Source of the DNA: Spirochaetia bacterium
Lineage (GTDB): Bacteria > Spirochaetota > UBA4802 > UBA5550
Direction: 5' to 3'
NCBI GenBank assembly: GCA_009885955.1
Contig: VFJS01000068.1
Coordinates: 1 to 64,000, forward strand
DNA: 64,000 nt
Positions 18,114 to 26,930 of the stretch are shown here, in pieces (position 1 is the first letter of the stretch; the number at the start of each line of letters is the position of its first letter). The notes below the pieces were generated by a model, which saw nothing but the letters and a program-made list of their open reading frames with translations, ran no database searches and was not told the DNA's origin. The translations under genes and the position numbers were made by a program.

Positions 18114-18899
18114 TTATATTGACAGCGTGGCGCTGAATGTGGAGAAAGTCCTGAACTTGTCTTCCACCGAACTACCGTTGCTTACCTGTACCTTGTAAAA
18201 GTCCTGACTGGGAACCCATACAAAATTAAAACTGCCGGAGAAAGTTACATTGGTTATCGTCGCGTTAATACCCAATGTTGTCGTAAGGTCGCTAAGCCCG
18301 CTTTTATTCAGCGTATTTGCATTAAAATAACCGAGCATTGCCCCGATGGTTAAACCCCCATTTCTTATTTCAAATTCCTTGTTCATGCCGAATTGAATGT
18401 AAAAATCCATTTTTTTCTTTGAATCGATATAGTAATCATGGCTGTATTTGATTGTCGGTTTAAATGGAATCCCGTCAAAAGATAAAAAAATGCTCCCTGT
18501 GGCGGCATCTTTTTTATTTACATTCAGGAGATGAAAATACCATACGCCGGCTCCAAGTGTCAGGGACTGCCTGAATGTATGGGAGAAATCAAGGCCGAAA
18601 TCGGCTGTGTGTTTTTTATCAGAGAGCCTCGAATCGGTATCAGCTTTATCCTTCCTGGTCATATAATCTTCACTGTACTCTCCCATGTATCCAAGTTTGA
18701 GGTCGGCCAACTTGAGTGAAGCAAAAGGAAAAAATGCTCCGTCATGGTTAAACCTGTACATGCCCCTCCATATATAATCGCTGGTATAATCCATACCCAT
18801 GGAAAATCCCATGGAATCAGTTGCTTCATTTTTCGCAAAAAGCGGGCCGAGCCCCAGGGCTAAATGGATAAATAATAAAATGCTGATAATTCTGTTCAT
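18114..18899 (-). CDS. Small outer-membrane beta-barrel protein
   Basis: The 261-aa protein has a signal peptide (MNRIISILLFIHLALGLGPLFA, cleavage near FAK). Amphipathic strands follow: MGMDYTSDYIWRGMYRF, a common N-terminal strand of TorF-like putative porins, then LKLGYMGEYSEDY, and a terminal FSTFSATLSI. It may be a porin or barrel adhesin; no substrate can be named. The ribosome binding site AGGAG lies 11 bp before the ATG. It stands alone, leftward, between the M23 and radA genes. The call rests on fold pattern rather than on a family motif. Confidence 0.65.
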   Translation of the reverse strand: MNRIISILLFIHLALGLGPLFAKNEATDSMGFSMGMDYTSDYIWRGMYRFNHDGAFFPFASLKLADLKLGYMGEYSEDYMTRKDKADTDSRLSDKKHTADFGLDFSHTFRQSLTLGAGVWYFHLLNVNKKDAATGSIFLSFDGIPFKPTIKYSHDYYIDSKKKMDFYIQFGMNKEFEIRNGGLTIGAMLGYFNANTLNKSGLSDLTTTLGINATITNVTFSGSFNFVWVPSQDFYKVQVSNGSSVEDKFRTFSTFSATLSI

Positions 18900-19022
18900 G
18901 TATTTACTGCTCCTGTTCTCTTTTATGGAGATCTCTTAAACTTTCAGGCTCATGTATGTTATAAATTAAAAAGAAACAAAATTTTTCAATACTATTATAT
19001 ATCTATACTGAAAATTTATCCC

Positions 19023-20357
19023 CTAAAATATTTTATCAAGCGCTTCATGGATATTTCTGACACCGATGATATTTCCCTGAAATCCCCCTTTTTCAGCCTC
19101 TTTCAGGTCGCTTTCCGGCAGGATGATTGTTTCAAAACCGGAATGCCGGAATTCCTGCACCCTGCGCAGGCACTGGGTTACAGGCCTCACATCCCCGGAA
19201 AGGGAAAGTTCTCCCAGGATACCAACTCTTTCAGGAATTGATTTTTCCTTCAGGCTCGATGCGATAGCCATGGCAACGGCCAGGTCTGCCGATGTTTCTG
19301 AAATGGAGAATCCGCCTGAAACATTAATAAAAACATCGCTGCCGCCCAGCTTCAGGCCGCCGTGTTTTTCGAGGACGGCGATAATGAGGATCAGCCTGTT
19401 CAGATCAAGCCCGTCGGCCATTCTCCTGGGATTGGAAAAATTGGTGAATGTGACAAGAGACTGCACCTCAAAGAGGATGGTCCTGCTCCCTTCCAGGGCT
19501 GCTGAAACCGCGTTGCCCGGGGATTTTGCCGAAAAGGAGTTGAGGAATATCCTGTTTTTATCCCTGACCTCTTCGAGCCCCTGTCCGGTCATCCTGAAAA
19601 GCCCTATTTCATTTATTGAGCCGAACCTGTTTTTAAATGCCCTCAGTATCCGGTATTCTTTCGCGCTGTCGCCTTCGAAGTAGAGTACGGTATCGACAAT
19701 GTGTTCAAGGAGCTTCGGCCCTGCAATGCTCCCCTCCTTGTTTATGTGCCCGATCAGCATGATTGATATATTGAGCTTTTTTGCAAACCGGGCAAGCCGT
19801 GATGCCGATTCCCGAATCTGGCTAATTGAGCCGGGCATTCCCGGAACATCATGGGAATAGACCGTCTGTATTGAATCTATGATCATGCACTGGATCTGTT
19901 TTTCGTCGCCCGGTATGACAAGTTCCACGATCTCTTCAACGGAAGTGCAGGTTGAAACAAATATTTTTTCTTTTTCGATGCCTAACCGCTCAGCCCTCAT
20001 CCGTATCTGGGCCGGCGACTCCTCCCCGGATATGTACAGGGTTCTCATGCTCCGGGCTATCTGAAGGGCCATGGTGGATTTTCCTATACCCGGTTCGCCT
20101 CCCATGAGAATTATGGATCCCGGGACTATTCCGCCGCCGCATACAAGATTGAATTCGCTATTTTTTGTGTCGATCCTGGGGAGATCCTTTATCGCAATTT
20201 CACCAATTGGAATGACTTCCCCCTTTTCACGGGGTGTTGTTTTATTATCTATTTCAACAATGACATCCCACTGGTTGCACGAATAGCACTTGCCCGACCA
20301 TTTTGAATATTCCGCGCCGCATGATGTGCAGAGAAAGAGTTCCTTTTTTTTTGCCAT
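19023..20357 (-). CDS. radA: DNA repair protein RadA
   Basis: The 444-aa RecA-like ATPase helps process recombination intermediates. It has an N-terminal C4 zinc finger (CTSCG...GKCYSCNQW), Walker A GGEPGIGKST, the RadA-specific KNRFG motif (FKNRFGSINEIG), and a C-terminal Lon-like domain (PRRMADGLDLNRL, VSGGF). I start it at the ATG ending at 20357, not the ORF-track start at 20381. That ATG overlaps the stop of the mlaD-like gene as TAATG, the domain begins there (MAKKKELFLC), and the upstream residues have no family match. Translation is therefore probably coupled to mlaD. Confidence 0.97.
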   Translation of the reverse strand: MAKKKELFLCTSCGAEYSKWSGKCYSCNQWDVIVEIDNKTTPREKGEVIPIGEIAIKDLPRIDTKNSEFNLVCGGGIVPGSIILMGGEPGIGKSTMALQIARSMRTLYISGEESPAQIRMRAERLGIEKEKIFVSTCTSVEEIVELVIPGDEKQIQCMIIDSIQTVYSHDVPGMPGSISQIRESASRLARFAKKLNISIMLIGHINKEGSIAGPKLLEHIVDTVLYFEGDSAKEYRILRAFKNRFGSINEIGLFRMTGQGLEEVRDKNRIFLNSFSAKSPGNAVSAALEGSRTILFEVQSLVTFTNFSNPRRMADGLDLNRLILIIAVLEKHGGLKLGGSDVFINVSGGFSISETSADLAVAMAIASSLKEKSIPERVGILGELSLSGDVRPVTQCLRRVQEFRHSGFETIILPESDLKEAEKGGFQGNIIGVRNIHEALDKIF

Positions 20358-21235
20358 TATTGTGTTCTCTGGCCGGACCATATTTTACTGGGGTCCTTGG
20401 ACAGGGTTCTCATTAAATCTCTTGCGGATATGGAAGCATCTTTCAGGTTGTTGTAGATGTCCTCTTCGGTTAAGAGTTTGCCCAGCGTCCCTCTCCCTTT
20501 TTCAAGCCTGAAGATTATTTTGTTCAGGCTGTCTGAGGATTCTGACAGATTCCTCATTGCCACTGAGAACTCCTCCTTATTTTTTTCAGACATGACGGCA
20601 AGGTTGCCGGTGAATTTATTCAACTGAGAGAGAAGCTGTTTGCTTTCACTGTCCAGGTTGGAGAATACCGATTTAGCGCTGAGAACGGACTGCCGTATGT
20701 CGTTCCTGTTTTCACCGGTGAGCCTATTCAGGGTTTCTACAAAATTTTTAGAATTCTGAAAAATATTGGCCAGCATTTCCCCGCCGCTCTGGTCCTGCAT
20801 AAATCCCTGGAATATGAGCATCATCTGGTCAAAGCTCGCAGGGTCAACGGCAAAAATCTTATCCCCGTCCTCAAGAAATTCATCAACGTTTATTGACGGC
20901 GGGACAAAAACATTTACGTATTTTTCACCGATGAGACCTGTTGTAAAAATGGCAAATTTAGTAGTTCTTATAAGTGAGTATTTTTTATCCACCCAGATTT
21001 TTACTTCTGTCTTTTCATCGGATTGTGTTATCTGTTCTACACTTCCTATCTTTATCCCCCCGGCAATCTTTACCGGTGCGCCGGCCTTGAGCCCGTTCAA
21101 AAAACCGAAATAGAGCCTGAGGCTGTACCCTTTCTGTGATATGCTCACCTTGGAAAGAACGGCAACAAGAATAATAAATGCCGTAATGCTGAAGGTTATC
21201 ATGAACCCGACTTTTGTTTCATTGTTCAGCTTCAT
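20357..21235 (-). CDS. MlaD-family (MCE) substrate-binding protein
   Basis: The 292-aa protein has an N-terminal TM anchor (residues ~10-30) and a single MCE/MlaD domain (LYFGFLNGLKAGAPVKIAGGI, KIGSVEQI, TGLIGEKYVNVFVP). A helical C-terminal tail (~140-290) is rich in coiled-coil. MCE proteins carry lipids between the inner and outer membranes with an ABC transporter (MlaE/MlaF); those partners are not in this window. It overlaps radA by one base (TAATG). The ATG at 21235 has a GGAGG-like site (CCGGAGGAATTC) upstream. Confidence 0.88.
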   Translation of the reverse strand: MKLNNETKVGFMITFSITAFIILVAVLSKVSISQKGYSLRLYFGFLNGLKAGAPVKIAGGIKIGSVEQITQSDEKTEVKIWVDKKYSLIRTTKFAIFTTGLIGEKYVNVFVPPSINVDEFLEDGDKIFAVDPASFDQMMLIFQGFMQDQSGGEMLANIFQNSKNFVETLNRLTGENRNDIRQSVLSAKSVFSNLDSESKQLLSQLNKFTGNLAVMSEKNKEEFSVAMRNLSESSDSLNKIIFRLEKGRGTLGKLLTEEDIYNNLKDASISARDLMRTLSKDPSKIWSGQRTQ

Positions 21236-21395
21236 TGAATTCCTCCGGGATGTATTAATTCATATAATATTTTTTTTATATTCATGATACGGATTTTAAA
21301 ACGGCAGCATGAATATAGTACTGAATAACATAGTGACATAGCGCGCTTTTTTTTTAAAGTAAATAAAATTAAAAATAAAAAATATTTAGTATTGA

Positions 21396-21428
21396 TAAAT
21401 TACTTGATAATCTTTGTCAGGTAATTTA
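21396..21428. promoter_or_regulatory. 8-bp inverted repeat upstream of the phosphoesterase gene
   Basis: TAAATTAC and GTAATTTA, separated by 17 nt, lie 39-71 bp before the ATG at 21467. It could be an operator or a leader hairpin; no regulator is known. The whole gap 21236-21466 is otherwise A/T-rich with no ORF. Confidence 0.35.
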
Positions 21429-21466
21429 CTGATGCTGGTATATAATTTTACAGGGCAGATGAAAGA

Positions 21467-22210
21467 ATGAGGATTGCACTTTTTGCTGATATCCATGCAA
21501 ACCGCGAAGCAATGGAAGCGTGCCTGAAACATGCCGGGTCACAGCATATCGATCAGTATGTATTTCTGGGTGACCATATAGGCTATGGAGCTGACCCGAA
21601 TTGGGTACTTGATATGGTTATGGCGTATTACGAGAAAGGGGCCATCGCTATCCTGGGAAACCATGATGAAGCGGTGATGAAAAAGGAATACAGCTCAATG
21701 TACGATGAGGCCGGGGATGTTATCCTGTGGACCAGGTCCCGGATGACTGCGGCGCATATCCAGTTCATCTCGGTATTGCCTTTATCAGTTGAAAAATCCG
21801 ATATGTTATATGTCCATGCCCATGCTGCAGACCCCAAAAAGTGGGAGTATATAAAATCGGAATCCGATGCGAAGAGGAGCCTGTCATCAACACTGTCCAG
21901 GGTAACATTCTGCGGGCACCTTCATGAGCCCGGATGTTATTACCAGGGGTTCACCGGTAAGGTGGTGCCGTTTAAACCTGTACCCGGCGTGGATATCCCT
22001 TTCGGTATTCACCGGCGGTGGGTCGCGGTAATCGGTTCTGTGGGGCAGCCGCGTGATGGAGACCCTTCGGCATCGTATTCCATATATGATAAAAAGCGGT
22101 CAACCCTGACCTATTACAGGGTTCCCTATGATGTTGAATCTGCGGCAAAAAAAATTAGAAAGGAGGGGCTGCCTGAATGGTTTGCCGCCCGGCTGGAGAA
22201 AGGCGCGTAA
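21467..22210 (+). CDS. Calcineurin-like metallophosphoesterase
   Basis: The 247-aa protein has the metal-binding motifs DxH (FADIHAN, residues ~7-11), GDH (LGDHIGYG), GNHDE (~N65) and later GHLH (CGHLHEPG). These form a two-metal site of the YfcE/MJ0936-type phosphodiesterase family. The ATG follows GAAAGA, a modest ribosome binding site. The next gene, a nitrilase, starts 15 bp later in the same direction, so the two are likely cotranscribed. The substrate cannot be told from sequence. Confidence 0.9.
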   Translation: MRIALFADIHANREAMEACLKHAGSQHIDQYVFLGDHIGYGADPNWVLDMVMAYYEKGAIAILGNHDEAVMKKEYSSMYDEAGDVILWTRSRMTAAHIQFISVLPLSVEKSDMLYVHAHAADPKKWEYIKSESDAKRSLSSTLSRVTFCGHLHEPGCYYQGFTGKVVPFKPVPGVDIPFGIHRRWVAVIGSVGQPRDGDPSASYSIYDKKRSTLTYYRVPYDVESAAKKIRKEGLPEWFAARLEKGA

Positions 22211-22225
22211 TCAACGGGACAGGGA

Positions 22226-22954
22226 ATGGTAACCATATCGACAATTCAGTTTAAGCCGGAACATGGCCGGCCTCATAAAAACCGTGAAGCAATACTGGAG
22301 ATATGTTCAGGCAGGGATGAGGCCGGCACCGGTATTTTTATTCTTCCGGAAATGTGCCTCACCGGTTATATATGGACCGAAAGGGATGACCTGCTATGCC
22401 TTGCCGAATGTGCTGCAGGGGAAAGCTACATGGCATTTTCCGAACTGTGCGTGAAAAATGGTGCTTACCTTGCCTATGGATTTGCTGAACTGGATCCCGT
22501 GAATAGCCTGCTTTATAATTCACAGAATCTCATCGGGCCCGACGGCTCGCTCCTGGCAACGTACAGAAAAACGTACCTCTATGACCTGGATTATACCTGG
22601 GCAGAGCCCGGGGACTCAGGGTTTATTGCCGTTGATACTTCAATAGGGAGGATAGGCCTGGGTATATGCATGGACCTGAACTATGATGACTTTGTTGATT
22701 TTCACAAGTATAATAATACTGACTGGCTTCTCTTTTCAACAAACTGGCTTGAGCAGGGGATAGACGTCCATGACTACTGGTTAAACAGGTTCAATGGATA
22801 CAGGGGAACCGCCTTCATGGCCAACACCTTCGGATTTGAGTTCAACATTGAATTCTGCGGCCGGTCTTCAGTGTATGAGAACGGGAGATTTATTGTACGC
22901 GGGCCGAAAAATAACAGAACAATAATAAAAACCAGCCATATTGCCAGGAAATAA
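22226..22954 (+). CDS. Nitrilase-superfamily carbon-nitrogen hydrolase
   Basis: The 242-aa protein has the complete Glu-Lys-Cys triad: E42 in LPEMCLTGY, K115 in TYRKTYLYD and C148 in GICMDLNY. Size is typical of single-domain amidases and carbamoylases. Homologues hydrolyse amides such as omega-amides or carbamoyl groups; the substrate is open here. It begins 15 bp after the phosphoesterase gene and ends about 10 bp before the ATG of the receiver-PAS protein, so the three read as one unit. Confidence 0.9.
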   Translation: MVTISTIQFKPEHGRPHKNREAILEICSGRDEAGTGIFILPEMCLTGYIWTERDDLLCLAECAAGESYMAFSELCVKNGAYLAYGFAELDPVNSLLYNSQNLIGPDGSLLATYRKTYLYDLDYTWAEPGDSGFIAVDTSIGRIGLGICMDLNYDDFVDFHKYNNTDWLLFSTNWLEQGIDVHDYWLNRFNGYRGTAFMANTFGFEFNIEFCGRSSVYENGRFIVRGPKNNRTIIKTSHIARK

Positions 22955-22964
22955 AAATAATTTT

Positions 22965-24611
22965 ATGACAACTAAAAAATTGAAATTTTTTATTGTGGAA
23001 GATTCTGCCGTTGACATGCGTTTTCTGGAAAAAATTCTGACCAAGTCGGGCCATATCGTAATCGGAACTTTTGTGACCGGTGAAGATGCCATTGCAAAAG
23101 CCGCAGATTTAAGGCCCGATATGATATTCATGGATATTGAGCTGGGCGGGCAGATTTCAGGGATAGATGCATCAAGTGAATTAAAATCAAAATATTCCAT
23201 TCCTGTTATTTATATCACTTCTTATACGGATTCAAAAATCCTGGAACAGGTCAATGAACTTAGCCCATATGGGTATATCGTTAAGCCCTTTCATAAAAAA
23301 AATCTTCATATTACAATTGAAATAGCAATCAACAGGTTCAACTTTGACATGAAGCTGGAAGAGAGTGAAAAAAAATACCGCCGCATATTTGAGGAATCAG
23401 AAGATGCCATTTTTATTAAAGGCTGCGATGGAAATTTTATTGATTTCAACAGATCCATGGAAACCATTTTCGGCTATAGCCGGGATGAATTATTAAAAAA
23501 GTCCCTGTATGGCCTGGCCATGGAGCCGGAAGATGTGGATGCTTTTGAATCCGCCCTGGAGCAATCGGAGTATGTAAAGGATTTTGAAATTAATTTTATC
23601 GGGAAGGACGGAAAGGTAATTACCCGTTACATTACGGCCAATTCCATTAAAAACAGTGAAGGGGCCTCCACCGGCTGCCAGGCAATAATCAGGGACATTT
23701 CAGAGAAAAAGCTCCTCGATGAAAAAATAAAAATGTCCGAAGAGAAGTACCGGATCCTGATAGAAGGGTCCAACGACATAATATTTACCCTTGATGAAAA
23801 TATGAATTTCCTCAATGTCAATAAATCTTTGTATCGGCACCTGAATTATAAACCCGAAGAGATCCTGTCGAAATCATTCTTTGACATTCTTTTTGAAAAT
23901 GAAGATGCAAATGCAGTTTCAGTACGTTTTATCAGATCCAAACTTGCCAGTTTCAAAAAAATGAAATTACCGATTAATTTCTCAGCCCAGTTTAAATCTT
24001 CAATCAGCACTGAGCCTAAGGAACTGCAGGTTAAACTTGAATATGTGAATATTGAAGGCAAAAATGAAATTCTCGGCAAGGCTTCAAAAGTAATAGAGGA
24101 TACCCTGCTTAAATATTTCATATCGGAAAAATTGACTTATAAAATGGAGAATTATCTCTTCTCAGCCGAGGATGTGAGCCATCGAATCACAAGGAACCTG
24201 GAAAAATACATGGACCAGAAGGACATTAATATTCTCAGAATTGCGGTAAGGGAAATTATCATAAATGCCATAGAGCATGGAAATCTCGATATAACATTTC
24301 AAGAGAAGACCGATGCGCTGGAGAATGAGAATTATATTGAACTCCTCACTGCGCGGCAGCATGATGAGGAGATCATGAATAAGAAAGTTACCATTGAATA
24401 TTTGTTAAAACCGGACAGGGTGATATACAAAATTTCCGATGAAGGTAAAGGATTTGACTTTAAAAAAATTATACATGAGCTGGATAAAGTCAATGAGAAC
24501 TATATTGCCCATGGACGTGGAATAAAAATGGCCGCTAATATTTTTGATAAGATAGTCTTTAACAGAAAAGGGAACCAGGTACTTCTGCAGAAAAATTTCA
24601 AAAAAATATAG
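22965..24611 (+). CDS. Receiver-PAS-PAS protein with a C-terminal HATPase_c_2 (anti-sigma-type) domain
   Basis: The protein is 548 aa from ATG 22965; the ORF track uses TTG 22941, which would overlap the nitrilase. The receiver domain has FFIVEDS, acceptor Asp in MIFMDIEL and Lys in IVKPFHK. Two PAS domains (~125-245 and ~255-375) follow, then a GHKL ATPase of the RsbW/SpoIIAB class (VREIINAIEH-like IAVREIIINAIEHG, DEGKGFDF, HGRGIKMA). No HisKA dimerisation histidine is visible. It may therefore act in a partner-switching or serine-kinase pathway rather than as a classic histidine kinase. cheX follows 115 bp downstream. Confidence 0.85.
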   Translation: MTTKKLKFFIVEDSAVDMRFLEKILTKSGHIVIGTFVTGEDAIAKAADLRPDMIFMDIELGGQISGIDASSELKSKYSIPVIYITSYTDSKILEQVNELSPYGYIVKPFHKKNLHITIEIAINRFNFDMKLEESEKKYRRIFEESEDAIFIKGCDGNFIDFNRSMETIFGYSRDELLKKSLYGLAMEPEDVDAFESALEQSEYVKDFEINFIGKDGKVITRYITANSIKNSEGASTGCQAIIRDISEKKLLDEKIKMSEEKYRILIEGSNDIIFTLDENMNFLNVNKSLYRHLNYKPEEILSKSFFDILFENEDANAVSVRFIRSKLASFKKMKLPINFSAQFKSSISTEPKELQVKLEYVNIEGKNEILGKASKVIEDTLLKYFISEKLTYKMENYLFSAEDVSHRITRNLEKYMDQKDINILRIAVREIIINAIEHGNLDITFQEKTDALENENYIELLTARQHDEEIMNKKVTIEYLLKPDRVIYKISDEGKGFDFKKIIHELDKVNENYIAHGRGIKMAANIFDKIVFNRKGNQVLLQKNFKKI

Positions 24612-24726
24612 CAGGTAAGGCAGAGTTTTCAATTAATAATTCTTGCCTTTAAATACACGGGGTGCTAATATGACATATTACGGTCTTTCTGTACAGACTC
24701 GGTAACTGAAATGAAAGAGGAAAGAT

Positions 24727-25185
24727 ATGAATGAATATGACATCTATTCAAAGGTAATTTCAAGATCTGTTGACCACATATTCAAAAATTTTCTTGAGGA
24801 TAATTCAATAAAAGAAGTGAATGAAACCCAGTCCAGGGTTAAAGATCCCCAGGTTGCCATTGAAATCGATGGATCGCTGAAAGGCGAGATTATCATCAAC
24901 CTTCCCGTTGATACACTTAACCTTATAACAAAAAAATTCATAGGTTCTTCCAACCAGAAACTTATTAAGAAGAATTTTCCCGATGTGGCCGGAGAACTTG
25001 CCAACCTGATTACAGGCACAATTGCCAACCAGCTCCAGTATACGAACAAGCATTTAACCCTTTCTCCCCCCGAATTCAACAGTGACTCAATACTGATGAA
25101 GGCGCTTTACGAAAACATAAATCTTTCCTACACTTCAAGATATGGCGGGTTTGATATCGATTTTTATTATAAAAGCAACAGTTGA
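24727..25185 (+). CDS. cheX: CheX-like chemotaxis phosphatase
   Basis: The 152-aa protein matches the CheX/CheC fold. It has the catalytic ExxN motif in DVAGELANLITGTIANQL, followed by LSPPEF (the CheX sheet), and GEIIINLPVDTLNLI before it. CheX dephosphorylates CheY-P, resetting chemotaxis signalling. AGAGGAAAGAT gives a good ribosome binding site before the ATG. It lies after a receiver-PAS-ATPase gene, so it may dephosphorylate that receiver instead of a motility CheY. The glycerate kinase fragment begins inside its stop codon. Confidence 0.8.
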   Translation: MNEYDIYSKVISRSVDHIFKNFLEDNSIKEVNETQSRVKDPQVAIEIDGSLKGEIIINLPVDTLNLITKKFIGSSNQKLIKKNFPDVAGELANLITGTIANQLQYTNKHLTLSPPEFNSDSILMKALYENINLSYTSRYGGFDIDFYYKSNS

Positions 25186-25670
25186 AACTTTTTTTCCTTT
25201 TAATAATAATTCCCTTTTTCATGATGCCTGTAACATACCTCATTCATGGAGATACAAGGGAGGCAGCTCTTTTTCATTCAGCAATAGCCAGGGAGGTTTT
25301 ATTCACAGGTAATCCTGTCAGCAGGCCTGCATGTATGTTAAGCGGCGGAGAGACAACAGTAGAAGTTAAGGGTAACGGCAAAGGGGGCCGCAACATGGAA
25401 TTCGCACTTCATGGAGCTTTGGAGATTGCCGGATATGAAATTTTTTTGGTAGCAGGCACCGGCACTGATGGAATAGACGGGCCAACAGATTCGGCCGGGG
25501 CCCTTTCAGATGGAGATACTTTGAAAAGAGCCATTAATATGAATCTGGACATTAAAAATTATATCAGCGACAATAATTCATATAATTTTTTCAAAATGCC
25601 TGGTGATTTGATAATTACAGGGCCGACACAAACCAATGTCATGGATATTAGGGTGTTAATAATCATATGA
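25182..25670 (+). pseudogene. C-terminal (MOFRL) fragment of glycerate 2-kinase
   Basis: Residues ~20-162 match the end of the TtuD/GLYCTK family: HGDTREAALFHSAIAREV, CMLSGGETTVEVKGNGKGGRN, GTDGIDGPTDSAGA, NSYNFFKMPGDLIITGPTQTNVMD. Full-length enzymes have about 420 residues, so roughly the first two thirds (the ATP/substrate lobe) is missing. The frame can start only at a TTG overlapping the cheX stop or at ATGs near 25220, and its first ~20 residues are a hydrophobic stretch unlike the family. It is probably a decayed gene fused to unrelated upstream sequence. Nothing upstream encodes the missing part. Confidence 0.75.
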
Positions 25671-25824
25671 TATGACATAATCCTGAAAATTAATAAATTT
25701 ATTTTAGAAAATAGAAAAAATTTGTTGCCTATTATGAAATGATAATATAAAATATCTAATATAAGTAGTGAAATGGGGCATGGATGCCTTTGTTGCAGTA
25801 AATTGTACTATTAGGAGATTGGTC

Positions 25825-26661
25825 ATGAATATGAGAAAATTAATATTTTCCGGAATGATTTTTGTATTGTGCGCGGGTTTATCTATTTCTATTAACGCGC
25901 AAACTGCCGGGGGAGGAGACGCAACCAGTAAAGAGTATAAAGACAAACTGGATGATTCAACTAAGAATGCAGACGGTTCTTATTCAAGTAAAACTCTGGA
26001 TCCATCAAAAAAACCTGAAGATTCTTATCTTGCAAAATTCCACGCCATTGAAGTAATTCAATTATTGATGAAGGAAAATCTGGAACAGATATATCTCCTG
26101 AAAGTTATTGTCAGCAACAATAAGGAAAAACCATGGGGAGATGGCTTTAAAAAAGCGTATGAAGGCTATAAGCTTGCCATGGAGCTTTATTACAGGAGAA
26201 ATGTTATATATGCCAGGCTTAATTTCGAAAATAATAGAAAAGATATCAGTATTCTTCTCGAAATAATTGCCAAAGAATATAGAAAAGAGACCGATGACTT
26301 GCTCTCTAACTGCGCAGCCAGGATCATGGAACTCCATTTAAATGAGCAGACCAAATCTGATCCAAATAAAACTGAAGAGTTATTTAAAAATCAGATGAGG
26401 CTCAGAATTTCCTATGGTCAGCTTGATGACGGAATAGTATCTTTTGATAATAAAAATTTTGTAAGCTCCATTCTGCATTACAGGGTTGCAAAAACCTATG
26501 CAATTAAGATACTTGAAGATTTATCTAAAAAAGAGGAATCTGAAAAATTAAGTAAAGATATGCAAAAGGTCAAAGCTGATAATTTAAACAGGATATTTGA
26601 TGTGTCTGACAACAAGGATACAAGCGGAACAGGCGGAACTACTAAAAAAACAGGCCCTTAA
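25825..26661 (+). CDS. Secreted helical protein of unknown function
   Basis: The protein is 278 aa from ATG 25825, chosen because AGGAG lies 7 bp upstream and the signal peptide then starts correctly. It has a signal peptide (MRKLIFSGMIFVLCAGLSIS, cleavage near INA-QT). A low-complexity Asp/Lys/Ser stretch and a mostly helical domain with YRR and LLEIIAKEYRKE follow; the charged tail ends TGGTTKKTGP. No family was recognised. A strong rho-independent terminator follows. Spirochaete genomes have similar small secreted helical proteins, but that is only an impression. Confidence 0.75.
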   Translation: MNMRKLIFSGMIFVLCAGLSISINAQTAGGGDATSKEYKDKLDDSTKNADGSYSSKTLDPSKKPEDSYLAKFHAIEVIQLLMKENLEQIYLLKVIVSNNKEKPWGDGFKKAYEGYKLAMELYYRRNVIYARLNFENNRKDISILLEIIAKEYRKETDDLLSNCAARIMELHLNEQTKSDPNKTEELFKNQMRLRISYGQLDDGIVSFDNKNFVSSILHYRVAKTYAIKILEDLSKKEESEKLSKDMQKVKADNLNRIFDVSDNKDTSGTGGTTKKTGP

Positions 26662-26725
26662 GCGATTTCATTCATGATGGCTGTGTAATTGGTTGTCATA
26701 AACAGTTTCAATTATATGCAATAAT

Positions 26726-26756
26726 AAAAAAAAGGGGATTATATCCCCTTTTTTTT
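26726..26756 (+). terminator. Rho-independent terminator
   Basis: AAAAAAAAGGGGAT-TAT-ATCCCCTTTTTTTT forms a GGGGAT/ATCCCC stem with an A-tract before it and a T-run after it. It follows the secreted protein gene by about 65 bp and, being symmetrical, could work in both directions. Confidence 0.9.
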
Positions 26757-26930
26757 ATTAACAGAACCCGATTAATATATTAGTGAATAACACCATTGCT
26801 GTATGTATAAATTAGGCTTGCATATATTCAATCTCAATAATTATGCTTACATAGGAATAAGTGACTAATCAATAATTCCGGTTCCATGATTTTTCATCAT
26901 AAATGCAGCCGGGAAATTAATGTTGTACTG

